Positions 8,497 through 17,717 of a DNA stretch of 64,000 bases are shown here, piece after piece (position 1 is the first letter of the stretch; the number at the start of each line of letters is the position of its first letter). This stretch comes from an uncultured Anaerolineae bacterium. Lineage in GTDB: Bacteria; Chloroflexota; Anaerolineae; Anaerolineales; Villigracilaceae. The position numbers were made by a program, and so were the translations under genes. The stretch is taken from assembly GCA_903875215.1 (NCBI GenBank), contig CAIQVH010000036.1, forward strand, positions 109,176 to 173,175, read 5' to 3'. The notes under the pieces are model-generated. The model made no database searches, had not been told where the DNA came from, and saw nothing but the letters and a program-made list of their open reading frames with translations.

Positions 8497-9870
8497 TCAG
8501 GCCGGGAAGGAAACCTGCGGCAGGTGCTGCATGGCTTCCTGCACTGCGGCGGCAGGATATTCGTAATCTTCCAGTTCGCCCTGCAGGTATTTTTCGTAGG
8601 AGGTCATGTCGAAATGACCATGCCCGGAGAGGTTGAAGACGATCACACGCTTTTCGCCTTTGGCCTTGGCATCCAGCGCCTCGTCAATGGCGGCGCGGAT
8701 GGCGTGCGAGCTTTCGGGGGCCGGGATGATGCCTTCGGCTTTGGTGAATTGCACGGCAGCTTCGAAGGTGGCGCGCTGTTTTACGGCAACGGCTTCGATC
8801 AATCCGGCATCATACAGCGAGGAGATCAGCGGTGACATGCCGTGATAGCGCAGCCCGCCAGCGTGGATGCCAGGCGGCATGAAGGTGTGGCCGAGCGTGT
8901 GCATCTTGACGACAGGCGCCATCTGGGCGGTGTCGCCGTAATCGAAGGTGTAGACGCCTTTGGTTAGCGAGGGCGTGGCGGTCGGTTCGACGGCCAGCAG
9001 GCGGGTGCGTTTGCCGTTTTTGAGATTTTCGCGCAGGAAGGGGAAGGCGATGCCTCCAAAGTTTGAGCCGCCGCCGACACACCCGATGACGACATCCGGG
9101 TATTCTCCAGCCATATCCATCTGTTTGAGGGCTTCTTCGCCAATGACGGTCTGGTGCAGCAGGACATGATTGAGGACCGAGCCAAGGCTGTATTTTTTCT
9201 GCCCGCCGGAGGTGGCGGCCACTTCGACGGCCTCGGAAATGGCGATGCCGAGTGAGCCGGTGTTGTTGGGGTCTTGGGCAAGCAACGAACGTCCGTAATG
9301 CGTGCGATCGGTGGGGCTGGCGAAAACCTGGGCGCCGTAGGTTTCCATGAAGATGCGGCGGTAGGGTTTCTGGTTGTATGAGACTTTGACCATGTACACT
9401 TCCAGGTCAATATCGAAGAAGTTGCAGGCCATGGCGAGCGAGGTGCCCCACTGGCCGGCGCCGGTTTCGGTCGTCAGGGCTTTGGTGCCGGCGGCTTTAT
9501 TGTAGAAAGCCTGGGCGACGGCAGTGTTGGGTTTGTGGCTGCCGACAGGTGAGGCGCCTTCGTACTTGAAATAGATGTGCGCGGGGGTGCCGAGCGCTTT
9601 TTCGAGCCGTACGGCGCGAATCAGCGGGGTGGGCCGCCAAAGTTTGTAGATTTCGCGCACTTCTGCGGGGATAGGGATGAATCGTTCGGTGCTGATTTCT
9701 TGTAAGATCAGTTCCATGGGGAACAGAACCGAGAGGAAATCTGGGGTGACGGGTTCGAGGGTGCCGGGGTGCAGCACTGGCGAGGGGGCGACGGGGTTGT
9801 CGCCGTTTACGTTGTACCAGTATTTCGGGATGTCGTTTTCGGACAGGTTGAAGTGGGTTTGGTCAGACAT
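8497..9870 (-). CDS. trpB: Tryptophan synthase beta chain-like protein, TrpB2 type
   Basis: 457-residue PLP enzyme of the TrpB2 branch, with the long N-terminal extension and YWYNVN opening usual in that branch. The PLP lysine is K113 in [28 protein letters not shown] and the phosphate-binding GGGSNFGG follow. TrpB makes tryptophan from indole and serine. TrpB2 proteins are often found without TrpA and may use free indole or act as serine deaminase. No trpA is nearby. A Trp-specific T-box at 10085-10421 strongly supports a role in tryptophan supply. ATG with AGGAGAAATCACC upstream; a 55-codon ORF precedes it in the same transcript. Confidence 0.92.
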   Translation of the reverse strand: MSDQTHFNLSENDIPKYWYNVNGDNPVAPSPVLHPGTLEPVTPDFLSVLFPMELILQEISTERFIPIPAEVREIYKLWRPTPLIRAVRLEKALGTPAHIYFKYEGASPVGSHKPNTAVAQAFYNKAAGTKALTTETGAGQWGTSLAMACNFFDIDLEVYMVKVSYNQKPYRRIFMETYGAQVFASPTDRTHYGRSLLAQDPNNTGSLGIAISEAVEVAATSGGQKKYSLGSVLNHVLLHQTVIGEEALKQMDMAGEYPDVVIGCVGGGSNFGGIAFPFLRENLKNGKRTRLLAVEPTATPSLTKGVYTFDYGDTAQMAPVVKMHTLGHTFMPPGIHAGGLRYHGMSPLISSLYDAGLIEAVAVKQRATFEAAVQFTKAEGIIPAPESSHAIRAAIDEALDAKAKGEKRVIVFNLSGHGHFDMTSYEKYLQGELEDYEYPAAAVQEAMQHLPQVSFPA

Positions 9871-9894
9871 GGTGATTTCTCCTTTGGTGTGGGG

Positions 9895-10062
9895 TTAGGG
9901 AACAAAGCTGGGGCCGGGGACTTGCCCGGGGAAAGGGGTGTCAGCGAGGCGTTGGGCGTAAACCTGTTCTGCGGTCAGCACGGAAATCGGCTGGCTGGCG
10001 GCTGCTTCGCGTTCTTGAGCGGGAAGTTCTTGAGTGCGTTCATCCTGTGCTGGCGATTGCAT
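9895..10062 (-). CDS. Hypothetical 55-residue protein between T-box and trpB2
   Basis: A 55-codon ORF with a good ribosome site (AGGAGAAACAC before the ATG), 24 nt upstream of trpB2 and 22 nt downstream of the T-box terminator run. The sequence is hydrophilic and Glu/Gln/Pro-rich, with no membrane segment: a middle part ISVLTAEQVYAQRLADTP and a proline-rich tail ending PGPSFVP. I do not recognise it. Its place as the first gene controlled by a Trp T-box suggests either a tryptophan-related accessory protein or a translational coupler for trpB2; it contains no Trp codon itself. Confidence 0.55.
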   Translation of the reverse strand: MQSPAQDERTQELPAQEREAAASQPISVLTAEQVYAQRLADTPFPGQVPGPSFVP

Positions 10063-10084
10063 GTGTTTCTCCTGGTTGTGGTTT

Positions 10085-10421
10085 AAAAAAAAGCGCGTTC
10101 GTCCCAATGACGGGACGAACGCGAAGTCCGTGGTGCCACCCGAAGTAGACTGCCTGGAAATAAAAATCCCCGCGATGTTGCGGGGAAAGAAAGCCAGCCT
10201 CACTCGTTCCGGGTACGCTCTGGTGGAGAGTTATACCCTGGCCCTGTAACGGGGGCCTGCCGGCTCAGACTACTGGGTTGGGCGGGGGCTCAACCGTTTA
10301 TCCTGCAACTCCGAGGTCCATTTTGCGCTGTCGTGCGGGCAGGACTCACACCAAAAATTGCCTGCTCTCTGAACCGCCGTGCGGCGCATACTCGTCCTCT
10401 TCGACGTTATTGTTTTATTGT
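10085..10421 (-). promoter_or_regulatory. T-box riboswitch, tryptophan-specific
   Basis: Minus-strand leader with the classic T-box antiterminator sequence GGGTGGCACCACGG (10128-10141) followed by a perfect 12-bp terminator CGCGTTCGTCCC/GGGACGAACGCG (10094-10105, 10112-10123) and a run of eight T (10085-10092). Stem I shows GAAGAGGACGAGTA at its base (about 10389-10402) and an AGAGAGCAGGC...GTCCTGC distal part. The specifier loop reads AAA-TGG-A at 10318-10320, a Trp codon. It would let transcription continue into the 55-codon ORF and trpB2 when uncharged tRNA-Trp is abundant. Confidence 0.93.
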
Positions 10422-10428
10422 GAGCGTG

Positions 10429-10456
10429 ATTATAGCCGTGCCGGGGTTTCTGTCAA
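10429..10456 (-). promoter_or_regulatory. Promoter of the trpB2 T-box transcript
   Basis: Consensus TTGACA, 16-nt spacer, TATAAT on the minus strand, placing the start near 10422, just ahead of T-box stem I. Confidence 0.85.
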
Positions 10457-10568
10457 GGGATAAACCCGGTGTAATCCAAAAGTCCCTGCCGGGCGGTTTC
10501 CGGGTGTATCCTGTGTATAATTGAACCAGAATTTGCCTGAGTACCGTAGCAGATAGTGAGCTTGCGTT

Positions 10569-12011
10569 ATGACCTTTCCTGAAGAAAAGCACCTTCCTGA
10601 TGACGGCCAGCAGCCGTTGAAACAATCTGGCCGTCCGTTGCCGACGGATCAGACGATTCCACCTTTCCCTGTTCCAGATACGGATGTGGAGTTTGATTTT
10701 GAGCAAGGACAGGAAGACCTGGCCGCATTCCGCCACCGGTTGGAGGAGATTGATTTTCAACCGCAGCCTTTTTCCATGCCAGAAGTGCCTGCCCGACCTC
10801 GATCTGCACGCCGACAACGCGGCAACCGCCTGTTAAAGCGCCCGGATTCTAGCGAGCTGGGTGAACGGCTCGAGCTGATTGCGCGGCGCGCTTCTCCTAC
10901 GATTGATTTTTTTATTTTTTCCTTTCTCTCAGGCTGCGTCCTGGCGGTCGGGTATCTGCTCAATGCCCCAGCTTTTTTGCTGCTTGGTATTGTGGCTGCC
11001 CCGCTGATGGCGCCCTGGATCGGCGTGATGATGGCGGCCGCCATCGGCGAAACGCGTTTTCTTGGTCAAACGTTGGGTGGTTTTTTCACCGTCATCCTGT
11101 TGATTTTTGGGCTGGGTGTATTGGGCGGTTTTGCCTCGCGCCTGTTCCAGCCGATGGATTCAACCCAGGCGCTGCTGCATGCCCGCCTGTGGTGGCCCGA
11201 TTTGTTCCTGCTGCTGCTGGGGACGGCCGTCCTGGCAATCTCTTTCATCCAGGGTGAAGAAAAGCCTCTGCTGGCGAGCCTGATGGTGGCCTACGAATTC
11301 TTCCTGCCAGTCAGCGCCGCCGGGTTCGGCATGGGTTCGGGCGTGGCCGGGCTGTGGCCACAAGCCGGGCTGGTATTCTTCATCCACCTGGCCCTGGCGT
11401 TAATTACCGGTCTGCTGGTAATTTTCTACATGGGCTTTCGTCCGTTGGAATTGCAGGGATATGCGTATGCCGGCCTGTCTGTGATCGCCAGTGTGGCGCT
11501 GGTGGCTGGATTTCTACTACTCGGCAACCGCATCCAGCTTCCCAGCCTGCCGGCTGCCACAGAGATTCCCAGCCCCTACCCAACCGCGCTGCCGCTTGTG
11601 GTGCCATCAAAAACGGTGACCGCCACTCTGACACATCTCCCCACCCGCACCCCGGCCGTCAAACTGGCTACCGTCACGCCGACGCCTGTTCCCGCCAGCC
11701 TGACTCCCACGGTAATCCTGGCACTGGATGTCACCGCCTCGCCGGAAAGCCCTTTGCTCACCCCCCTGCCGACACCGGTTTACGGGCGCATCGAGTCAAC
11801 CACCGGCGGCGTCACTATTCGTATCAAACCGGATGGTTATGGCATCACCACCATTCTGAACGGCTATCTGGCAGAATTCCTACCCGAGGCTCCCGTCACT
11901 TTCAATGGCGAAGTCTGGGTCAAGGTCCTGATCCGCACACCAGGCAAAGATATCGAAGGCTGGGTGCTGCGCGATTCAATCATCACCGCCACCCCCAGCG
12001 GCGCACCATAA
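10569..12011 (+). CDS. DUF389-like membrane protein with C-terminal SH3-like domain
   Basis: 480 residues in three parts. Residues 1-110 are hydrophilic and proline-rich. Residues about 110-320 hold six or more membrane helices with GCVLAVGYLLNAPAFLLLGIVAAPLMAPWIG, which resembles DUF389 (TIGR00341-type) proteins. A Thr/Pro-rich linker follows, then a 70-residue bacterial SH3-like domain (VTIRIKPDGYGITTILNGYLAEFLPE...WVKVLI...EGWVLRDSI). SH3b domains of this type bind cell-wall or other extracellular ligands. Function unknown. A TATAAT lies at about 10514, and no clear Shine-Dalgarno precedes the ATG. The following gene is 30 nt downstream and probably cotranscribed. Confidence 0.75.
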   Translation: MTFPEEKHLPDDGQQPLKQSGRPLPTDQTIPPFPVPDTDVEFDFEQGQEDLAAFRHRLEEIDFQPQPFSMPEVPARPRSARRQRGNRLLKRPDSSELGERLELIARRASPTIDFFIFSFLSGCVLAVGYLLNAPAFLLLGIVAAPLMAPWIGVMMAAAIGETRFLGQTLGGFFTVILLIFGLGVLGGFASRLFQPMDSTQALLHARLWWPDLFLLLLGTAVLAISFIQGEEKPLLASLMVAYEFFLPVSAAGFGMGSGVAGLWPQAGLVFFIHLALALITGLLVIFYMGFRPLELQGYAYAGLSVIASVALVAGFLLLGNRIQLPSLPAATEIPSPYPTALPLVVPSKTVTATLTHLPTRTPAVKLATVTPTPVPASLTPTVILALDVTASPESPLLTPLPTPVYGRIESTTGGVTIRIKPDGYGITTILNGYLAEFLPEAPVTFNGEVWVKVLIRTPGKDIEGWVLRDSIITATPSGAP

Positions 12012-12041
12012 CACGACATTACCCCAATACGGAGAATTTTC

Positions 12042-13496
12042 ATGCCCATACACTTTGGCACCGACGGCTGGCGGGCCGTCATATCAGATACGTTCACCTT
12101 TAGCAACCTGCGCATGGTTGCCCAGGCCATCGCAGATGCAGCCGCATCTGAACACTGGGATACTTCATCCACACCCAACGTGGACGCGAAAAAATTTGTC
12201 GTCGGGTTCGACACGCGCTTCCTCTCGGATCGTTACGCGGCGGAAGTGGCGCGTGTGCTGGCCGCCAACGGCTTCAGCGTACTGCTGGCCCAGGCCGATG
12301 CGCCCACCCCGGCCATTTCATACGCGGTTAAGCATCACAACGCCGCGGGCGGGGTGATGATCACTGCCTCGCACAATGCCCCACGTTATAACGGCGTCAA
12401 GCTCAAGGCGGCGTATGGCGGCTCGGCGCTGCCCGAAGAGTGTCGCAATGTGGAAGTTTACATCAACGACAACGAGGAACGCGCCCGCGGCCCCAACCTG
12501 ATGGATTTTGACAAGGCGCGCAATCTGGGGCTGATTCAAAAATTCAATCCCCTGCCGGTTTACTTCGATCACCTGCGGACATTGATCAACGCCGATATTA
12601 TCGCCGACAACCCGCAGCGTTTCGTTGTTGACTCGATGTACGGCTCGGGGCGGGGCACCATCCGGGCCTTTTTACAGGGCACCGGCTGCGAAATTACTGA
12701 AATCCGCGGCGAAATGAACCCCGGTTTTGGCGGAGTCCACCCGGAGCCGATTGGCAAATATCTCTCTCCGCTGGCGGGCGCGCTGGGAGCCGGGCTGGGC
12801 AGTTTTGGCCTGGCAACCGATGGCGATGCCGATCGCATTGGCGCGATGGATGAACGCGGCAATTTTGTTGACCCACATAAGATCATGTCGCTGGCGTTGA
12901 AATATCTCGTCGAGCAGCGCGGCTGGAGCGGGGCGGTGGTGCGTACCGTCTCAACGACGCGCATGATCGACCGGCTGGCGAAGTGTTACGGGTTGAAAGT
13001 CTACGAAACACCGGTGGGCTTTAATCACATTGCAGATTATATGATGGCCGAGGATGTGCTCATCGGCGGCGAAGAATCGGGCGGAATTTCGTTCAAGGGG
13101 CATATTCCCGAAGGCGATGGCCCGATCATGGGGCTGCTGCTGGTGGAGATTATTGCCCGGTCTGGCAAGACGCTGGGGCAGCTGGTGGATGAGCTGCTTA
13201 CCGACGTGGGCCCGGCGCTGTATGAGCGGGCTGACCTGCGTCTTTCTCGCCCGGTGGCCAAGAAGGAGATGACTGATCTGCTCGTAAACCAGGCTCCGGC
13301 TGAAATTGGCGGCCAGAAAGTGGCCGAAATCAGCAGCCGGGATGGCGTCAAGTACATCATGGCCGATGATTCGTGGCTGCTGATTCGACCTTCGGGTACC
13401 GAGCCGGTGCTGCGGGTTTATGCCGAGGGGCGCAGTATGCAAATTGTGAAGGATCTGCTGGGGTACGGGCAAAAAGTTGCCGAGGGCGTGGTTTAA
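12042..13496 (+). CDS. Phosphoglucomutase/phosphomannomutase family protein
   Basis: 484-residue alpha-D-phosphohexomutase. The phosphoserine loop is TASHNAPRYNGVKLK, the metal loop DGDADRIG, the sugar loop GGEESGG and the C-terminal phosphate loop RPSGTEPVLRVYAEG, in the correct order. It interconverts hexose 1- and 6-phosphates; glucose, mannose or glucosamine cannot be told apart here. Start ATG with CGGAGA upstream. It is convergent with the membrane glycosyltransferase gene, and its terminator lies inside the 3' end of that gene. Confidence 0.93.
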   Translation: MPIHFGTDGWRAVISDTFTFSNLRMVAQAIADAAASEHWDTSSTPNVDAKKFVVGFDTRFLSDRYAAEVARVLAANGFSVLLAQADAPTPAISYAVKHHNAAGGVMITASHNAPRYNGVKLKAAYGGSALPEECRNVEVYINDNEERARGPNLMDFDKARNLGLIQKFNPLPVYFDHLRTLINADIIADNPQRFVVDSMYGSGRGTIRAFLQGTGCEITEIRGEMNPGFGGVHPEPIGKYLSPLAGALGAGLGSFGLATDGDADRIGAMDERGNFVDPHKIMSLALKYLVEQRGWSGAVVRTVSTTRMIDRLAKCYGLKVYETPVGFNHIADYMMAEDVLIGGEESGGISFKGHIPEGDGPIMGLLLVEIIARSGKTLGQLVDELLTDVGPALYERADLRLSRPVAKKEMTDLLVNQAPAEIGGQKVAEISSRDGVKYIMADDSWLLIRPSGTEPVLRVYAEGRSMQIVKDLLGYGQKVAEGVV

Positions 13497-13502
13497 TCCC
13501 GC

Positions 13503-15527
13503 TTACTGACAGCCCAATTCATTCAACAGCCCATCCCGGATGGGCTGTTTTTGTTGGACGCGACTCCACAGCGCGCAAAGCCCTTTGCGCTGCGTGGAGT
13601 CGCTGATCGTCTGGAGGGAAAGGCTTTCGGCCTTCTCGGGCTGACCGGTGATGGCGTAGGCTTCGATGAAGGGCAGCCATTCGGCGGGCACCCTGGCCCG
13701 GTAGCCGAGTTGTTCAGCTTCCTGTCCGAGACGGGCGACGGTGGCCCAATCGCCACGCTGGCGGAAGAATTCGGCGCGGGTGTAGTAGTAACACCAGCTG
13801 TGCGGAGGCTCCGGGCCGAAGATGGCCGCTGGCAGAGTGGGCACGGGGGCATCTGTCAGAATCAGATCCGGGTTGGAGAGTTGCACGATCTGCGGGTAGA
13901 ACGGCGATTGACGGGCCAGGTTAGTGTGTTTGTCATACAACGGGTCGAGAATGTGCAGGCAGGCATTGGGCGCTGCGACAAAGCCCACCATCTGAGAAGT
14001 GTTGCCGTAGAAACGAATCGGGCGATAGGCGAACTGGAAATCCTGGCCGGGCTCGAGGCTGGGGAATTTCCCGGGACGTTCACCCACGCCGACCAGCAGG
14101 TAAGGCAGCCGGGTGGGTTGAAGTTGGGGGGCGTAAATCCAGTTTAGCGGCGCGGTCAGCGAGTAGTCGGTTTCGTAGTCCATTTCCACTTCGTCGGTCA
14201 TCAGCACGCTGTTGGGCTGCAGGGCGGGGATGCGCCAGGCCAGCTGCCAGTACAGGTCGAGCTGGCGGGCCCAATCGCGGCGGAAGATGCTGGCAGTGTA
14301 AGCCTGCTGCCCGGCTCCCAGCGCAATCAACACGGCCGCGGCGCTGATCCAGTATTGCCGCTTCTGAAGGAGCAGGCTCAGCAGCCCGGCGGCGAGCAGG
14401 CTGGCTCCTGGCAGCATTGAAACGGTGAAACGGTCGAAGCTGGAGCCAAGCGTCAGGGGCAAGCCGGCGGCCCAGGATGGAATCCGCCCGAGCAGGATGC
14501 CGGCAATCCCGATCAGGATCGTATTCCAGGCCCAGGCTTGAATCCCGCTGCCGGGGGTGGAATTTGAAAATGGCGTGGTCTTTTTCAACCGGGTGAAGAA
14601 CATCCACAGGATCCCAAGCGTGATCACGCTGACGCCCAGCGCCAGCCAGGTGGAAGGCGCGCCCGGCGCCTGTGCCGCCAGGATGGGCAGTTGGAACCAG
14701 GCCAGCAGGCCAGCCTTGAGCAGCGCCTCGCCCAACGTGCTGAGCAAATTCAGCAAAATGCCGCTGAGAGTGGGCGCAATTTGCCAGATGACGACATTGT
14801 AGTTGGCGTATATGCCAGAGTGGTAGTAGAAATCCAGCCAGGCAATATCGGCTGCCCAGATGACCAGGTAGGGCAGCCAGGCCCGGATGGCCTGCCAGAA
14901 GCGCACAAATGGACGGCCGGCGGGGGCTTCAAGGGTAACTAAGATGAACAGAAAGCGCAGCGGCTCAAGGCTGAGGAAATATTCGGTCGGGAAGACGCCC
15001 AGTGTCAACAGTAACAGAGCCAGGATCGTCCGACGGCGCGATCCGGTGACCGAACGGATTGCCAGCCCGGTCATGCCGAAGGAGAGTAGATAGAACAAAA
15101 AGGGGATTAATTCCTGGTTGATATGTGTCAGGGCCACCCAGTGTTGGCTGTAGCCAGGGTATACCAGGAAGGCGAGCGCCGCCAGCAGGGTTTGCCAGGG
15201 GCGCTGCGGCCAAAGGTTGTGGAAAGTCCACCAGGCGGCCAGGGTCAGGGCGAAGCGCATCAACAGGGCAAAGAACTGCCAGGCCAGCGGTGTGGTGGGC
15301 AGCAGGGTTGTAGTCAACCAAAAAATCGGCCCGAGGAAAGGACGCACCCGTAAAAATGAGCGCAAGAAACTGGCTGGCCCCATGAACTGCGCCGTCCAGG
15401 CAAAGGGCCAGTCATCCCAATAAAAACCGGTCTGGAACACTGCCAGGCCATAGGCCAGCATTGTCAACAGGGCAAATAGCCAGGGAATGGATTTCTCGGG
15501 GTTGCGGAAAAGTTTGAACGCATTCAT
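13503..15527 (-). CDS. Multi-spanning membrane protein, GT39/GT-C glycosyltransferase-like
   Basis: 674 residues with roughly ten to twelve hydrophobic helices spread over residues 15-420, an early aromatic-acidic loop FYWDDWPF after the first helix (the usual site of the catalytic aspartate in GT-C enzymes), and a large soluble C-terminal region of about 230 residues that ends in TPR-like helices (FFRQRGDWATVARLGQEAEQLGY). This is the architecture of uncharacterised GT39-like or dolichyl-phosphate-mannosyltransferase-like proteins. The substrate is unknown. A TATAAT is 17 nt before the ATG, and no Shine-Dalgarno is evident. Confidence 0.7.
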   Translation of the reverse strand: MNAFKLFRNPEKSIPWLFALLTMLAYGLAVFQTGFYWDDWPFAWTAQFMGPASFLRSFLRVRPFLGPIFWLTTTLLPTTPLAWQFFALLMRFALTLAAWWTFHNLWPQRPWQTLLAALAFLVYPGYSQHWVALTHINQELIPFLFYLLSFGMTGLAIRSVTGSRRRTILALLLLTLGVFPTEYFLSLEPLRFLFILVTLEAPAGRPFVRFWQAIRAWLPYLVIWAADIAWLDFYYHSGIYANYNVVIWQIAPTLSGILLNLLSTLGEALLKAGLLAWFQLPILAAQAPGAPSTWLALGVSVITLGILWMFFTRLKKTTPFSNSTPGSGIQAWAWNTILIGIAGILLGRIPSWAAGLPLTLGSSFDRFTVSMLPGASLLAAGLLSLLLQKRQYWISAAAVLIALGAGQQAYTASIFRRDWARQLDLYWQLAWRIPALQPNSVLMTDEVEMDYETDYSLTAPLNWIYAPQLQPTRLPYLLVGVGERPGKFPSLEPGQDFQFAYRPIRFYGNTSQMVGFVAAPNACLHILDPLYDKHTNLARQSPFYPQIVQLSNPDLILTDAPVPTLPAAIFGPEPPHSWCYYYTRAEFFRQRGDWATVARLGQEAEQLGYRARVPAEWLPFIEAYAITGQPEKAESLSLQTISDSTQRKGLCALWSRVQQKQPIRDGLLNELGCQ
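13525..13553 (+). terminator. Terminator of the phosphohexomutase gene, inside the convergent CDS
   Basis: Stem ACAGCCCAT/ATGGGCTGT with a short loop and a T5 tract on the plus strand. It overlaps the last codons of the gene at 13503-15527. Confidence 0.7.
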
Positions 15528-15628
15528 AAGTGCAGGCTGCCCAGATTATAGAGCAAAATCGGTCGATGTGGTGGCAGTGGGTTGGATTGTGAGGTACACT
15601 AACGGGAAAATAACTTGCGAGGCTCGCA

Positions 15629-16549
15629 ATGAACAAAAATGAACCCACGCCCTTGTTTGGCGGTATTGAAGGTGGCGGCACCAAGTTTGTGTGCGCAGTG
15701 AGCAGCGGGCCGGCAGATGTGCGCGCCGAAGCCCGTTTTCCAACTACCACGCCGCAGGAAACCTTGCAGCGCGTGATTAATTTTTTTCAGGAACAGGAAA
15801 GCAAATTTGGACGGCTGGATGCGCTCGGCCTGGCCTGTTTTGGCCCGCTCGATCCGCGCCTGGCTTCGCCAACATATGGCCGGATCATGCTGACACCCAA
15901 ACCTGGCTGGTCAAACGCCGACCTGGTGGGCACACTGCGCACCGCTTTTGACCTGCCGATTGGCTTTGATACCGATGTCAACGGCGCCGCACTGGCCGAG
16001 GCGCGCTGGGGCGCTGCACAGGGTTGTGACCCGGTCATGTACATCACCATTGGAACCGGCATTGGCGGAGGCCTGCTCGTCAACGGGAATCTTGTCCACG
16101 GGCTGATCCACCCTGAAACCGGGCACCTGCTCCTGCCCCACGATTGGCAGCGTGACCCGTTCCCCGGCGCCTGCCCCTTCCACGGCGATTGCTTCGAGGG
16201 CCTGGCCGCCGGCCCGGCCATTGAAAAACGCTGGGGTCAGCGCGCCGAAACCCTGCCTCCCGATCATCCCGCCTGGGAATTGGAAGCCGAGTACATTGCC
16301 CTGGCGCTGGCCAATTACATTGTGACGCTTTCGCCGCAGCGCATTATCCTGGGTGGCGGGGTCAGCCAACAGCCGCAAGTCATGCAACTCGTACGCCGCA
16401 AGGTACAGGCCCGGCTGAACGGCTACGTCCAGTCACCGCAAATTCTCGAACAGATAGACCAATACATCGTCCACCCAGGTTTGGGCAATCAGGCGGGTGT
16501 ACTCGGTGCCATTGCCCTGGCTGCCCAGGCCCTGCAGAATCAAAACTAA
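15629..16549 (+). CDS. ROK-family sugar kinase, fructokinase-like
   Basis: 306 residues. The N-terminal phosphate loop is [16 protein letters not shown], the ROK signature region includes [20 protein letters not shown] and [16 protein letters not shown], and a zinc-type motif H...[18 protein letters not shown] follows. The last two are characteristic of bacterial fructokinases of the Bacillus YdhR/GmuE type, which phosphorylate fructose with ATP. Start ATG behind GCGAGGC. The cytochrome b561 gene starts 11 nt downstream. Confidence 0.88.
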   Translation: MNKNEPTPLFGGIEGGGTKFVCAVSSGPADVRAEARFPTTTPQETLQRVINFFQEQESKFGRLDALGLACFGPLDPRLASPTYGRIMLTPKPGWSNADLVGTLRTAFDLPIGFDTDVNGAALAEARWGAAQGCDPVMYITIGTGIGGGLLVNGNLVHGLIHPETGHLLLPHDWQRDPFPGACPFHGDCFEGLAAGPAIEKRWGQRAETLPPDHPAWELEAEYIALALANYIVTLSPQRIILGGGVSQQPQVMQLVRRKVQARLNGYVQSPQILEQIDQYIVHPGLGNQAGVLGAIALAAQALQNQN

Positions 16550-16560
16550 CCCAACCGGAT

Positions 16561-17100
16561 ATGAGCCGTTATCACCCCGTCCTGATCAGTCTACACTGGC
16601 TTTCGGCCCTGCTTTTACTCCTCACATCTCTGATTGGGGTCTTCAGGTTGGTGCCCCTGCCGAATTCACCCGCCAAACTGATCCCGCTGACCCTACACAT
16701 GGCCCTCGGCCTCAGCCTTCTGGCCCTGACCATCGTCCGCTTTTTTGTGCGGCGCGCCACGCTCAAGCCATTGCGCAAAGTTCGCAACCCGCTGGCCCCC
16801 AAAAAGCCATTCCTTGTGACCATGGCTGAACCGGTGCAGGCGCTGCTCTACCTGTTCACATTGCTCATGTCATTGACCGGCCTGGGACTGACCCTGCAGG
16901 CCGGCATGCTCACCCGCGCCGGAATCATCCTGCCTGACGATTTTTATGCCTTTCCGTTGCGCAGCGTGCACGGCGTGCTCTCCAGCATCCTGTTTGTGCT
17001 GGTCAGCCTGCATTTGCTGACCTGGGTGTACTACCAGTTTTTGCGCGGTGAAAATGCGCTGGCCTGGATCTGGTTCAAGACCCCCCGGCCGCCCCGCTAA
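16561..17100 (+). CDS. Cytochrome b561-like membrane protein
   Basis: 179 residues with four membrane helices. Histidines at the expected haem positions are visible: LISLHWLSALLLL in helix 1, LTLHMALGLSLLAL in helix 2, RSVHGVLSSILF and VSLHLLTWVYY in helices 3 and 4, the usual pattern for bis-haem cytochrome b561. It probably passes electrons between the quinone pool and a periplasmic acceptor. The ATG follows the ROK gene by 11 nt with no strong ribosome site. Its TAA stop shares bases with the TAG stop of rnhB on the other strand. Confidence 0.85.
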   Translation: MSRYHPVLISLHWLSALLLLLTSLIGVFRLVPLPNSPAKLIPLTLHMALGLSLLALTIVRFFVRRATLKPLRKVRNPLAPKKPFLVTMAEPVQALLYLFTLLMSLTGLGLTLQAGMLTRAGIILPDDFYAFPLRSVHGVLSSILFVLVSLHLLTWVYYQFLRGENALAWIWFKTPRPPR

Positions 17101-17717
17101 CCCTCGCCATGCAGCACAAACGACCGGCGATGAATGGCGGAAAAACCAAGTTCCCGGATTGCGGCGCGGTGCGCCGCCGTGCCATAGCCTTTATGACGCG
17201 CCAACCCGTAGCCGGGATTCTGTTCCTCCAACGCCACCAACGCCGCATCACGTGCCGTTTTTGCCAGCACAGAAGCCGCCGCAATACTCAGCGAGAGACT
17301 CTCGCCCCGCGGCATCATCCGGTGCGGAAATTCCAGCCCCGGCCAGGGGAGATAATCCAACAATAAAAACTCGGGGCGAAACGGGAGAGAATCGAGCGCG
17401 CGCCGGACAGCCAGCCGCGTGGCAGGCAGAATCCCAACTGAATCAATTTCGCCAGCACTGGCAGAACCGACCGCCCAAACCAGTGCCGCCTCTTGAATTT
17501 TGAGCGCCCATTTAGCGCGCTGCCGGGGAGTCATCTGCTTCGAGTCGCGGACCCCGCTCAGGGTAAGCGCAATGCCAGCCTCCTCCGGCAGGATGACCAC
17601 GCCAGCCATAACGGGGCCAGCCAGGGCGCCGCGACCCGCTTCATCCACTCCCCCTATCAGTTTCAGCCCGGCAGCCCACAATTCCTGTTCCAGTTGCAGG
17701 CCGGGTGTTTCACGCAT
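17097..17717 (-). CDS. rnhB: Ribonuclease HII
   Basis: 206 residues. It removes RNA from RNA-DNA hybrids, including single misincorporated ribonucleotides. The catalytic DEAGRGALAGPV motif lies near residue 23, RDSKQMTPRQR near 57, and further acidic residues are in FLLLDYLPWP and the SIAAASVLAKTARDA helix. Full length. It starts 8 nt inside the end of the glycosyltransferase gene, so the two are translationally coupled as the last part of a three-gene operon. Confidence 0.95.
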   Translation of the reverse strand: MRETPGLQLEQELWAAGLKLIGGVDEAGRGALAGPVMAGVVILPEEAGIALTLSGVRDSKQMTPRQRAKWALKIQEAALVWAVGSASAGEIDSVGILPATRLAVRRALDSLPFRPEFLLLDYLPWPGLEFPHRMMPRGESLSLSIAAASVLAKTARDAALVALEEQNPGYGLARHKGYGTAAHRAAIRELGFSAIHRRSFVLHGEG

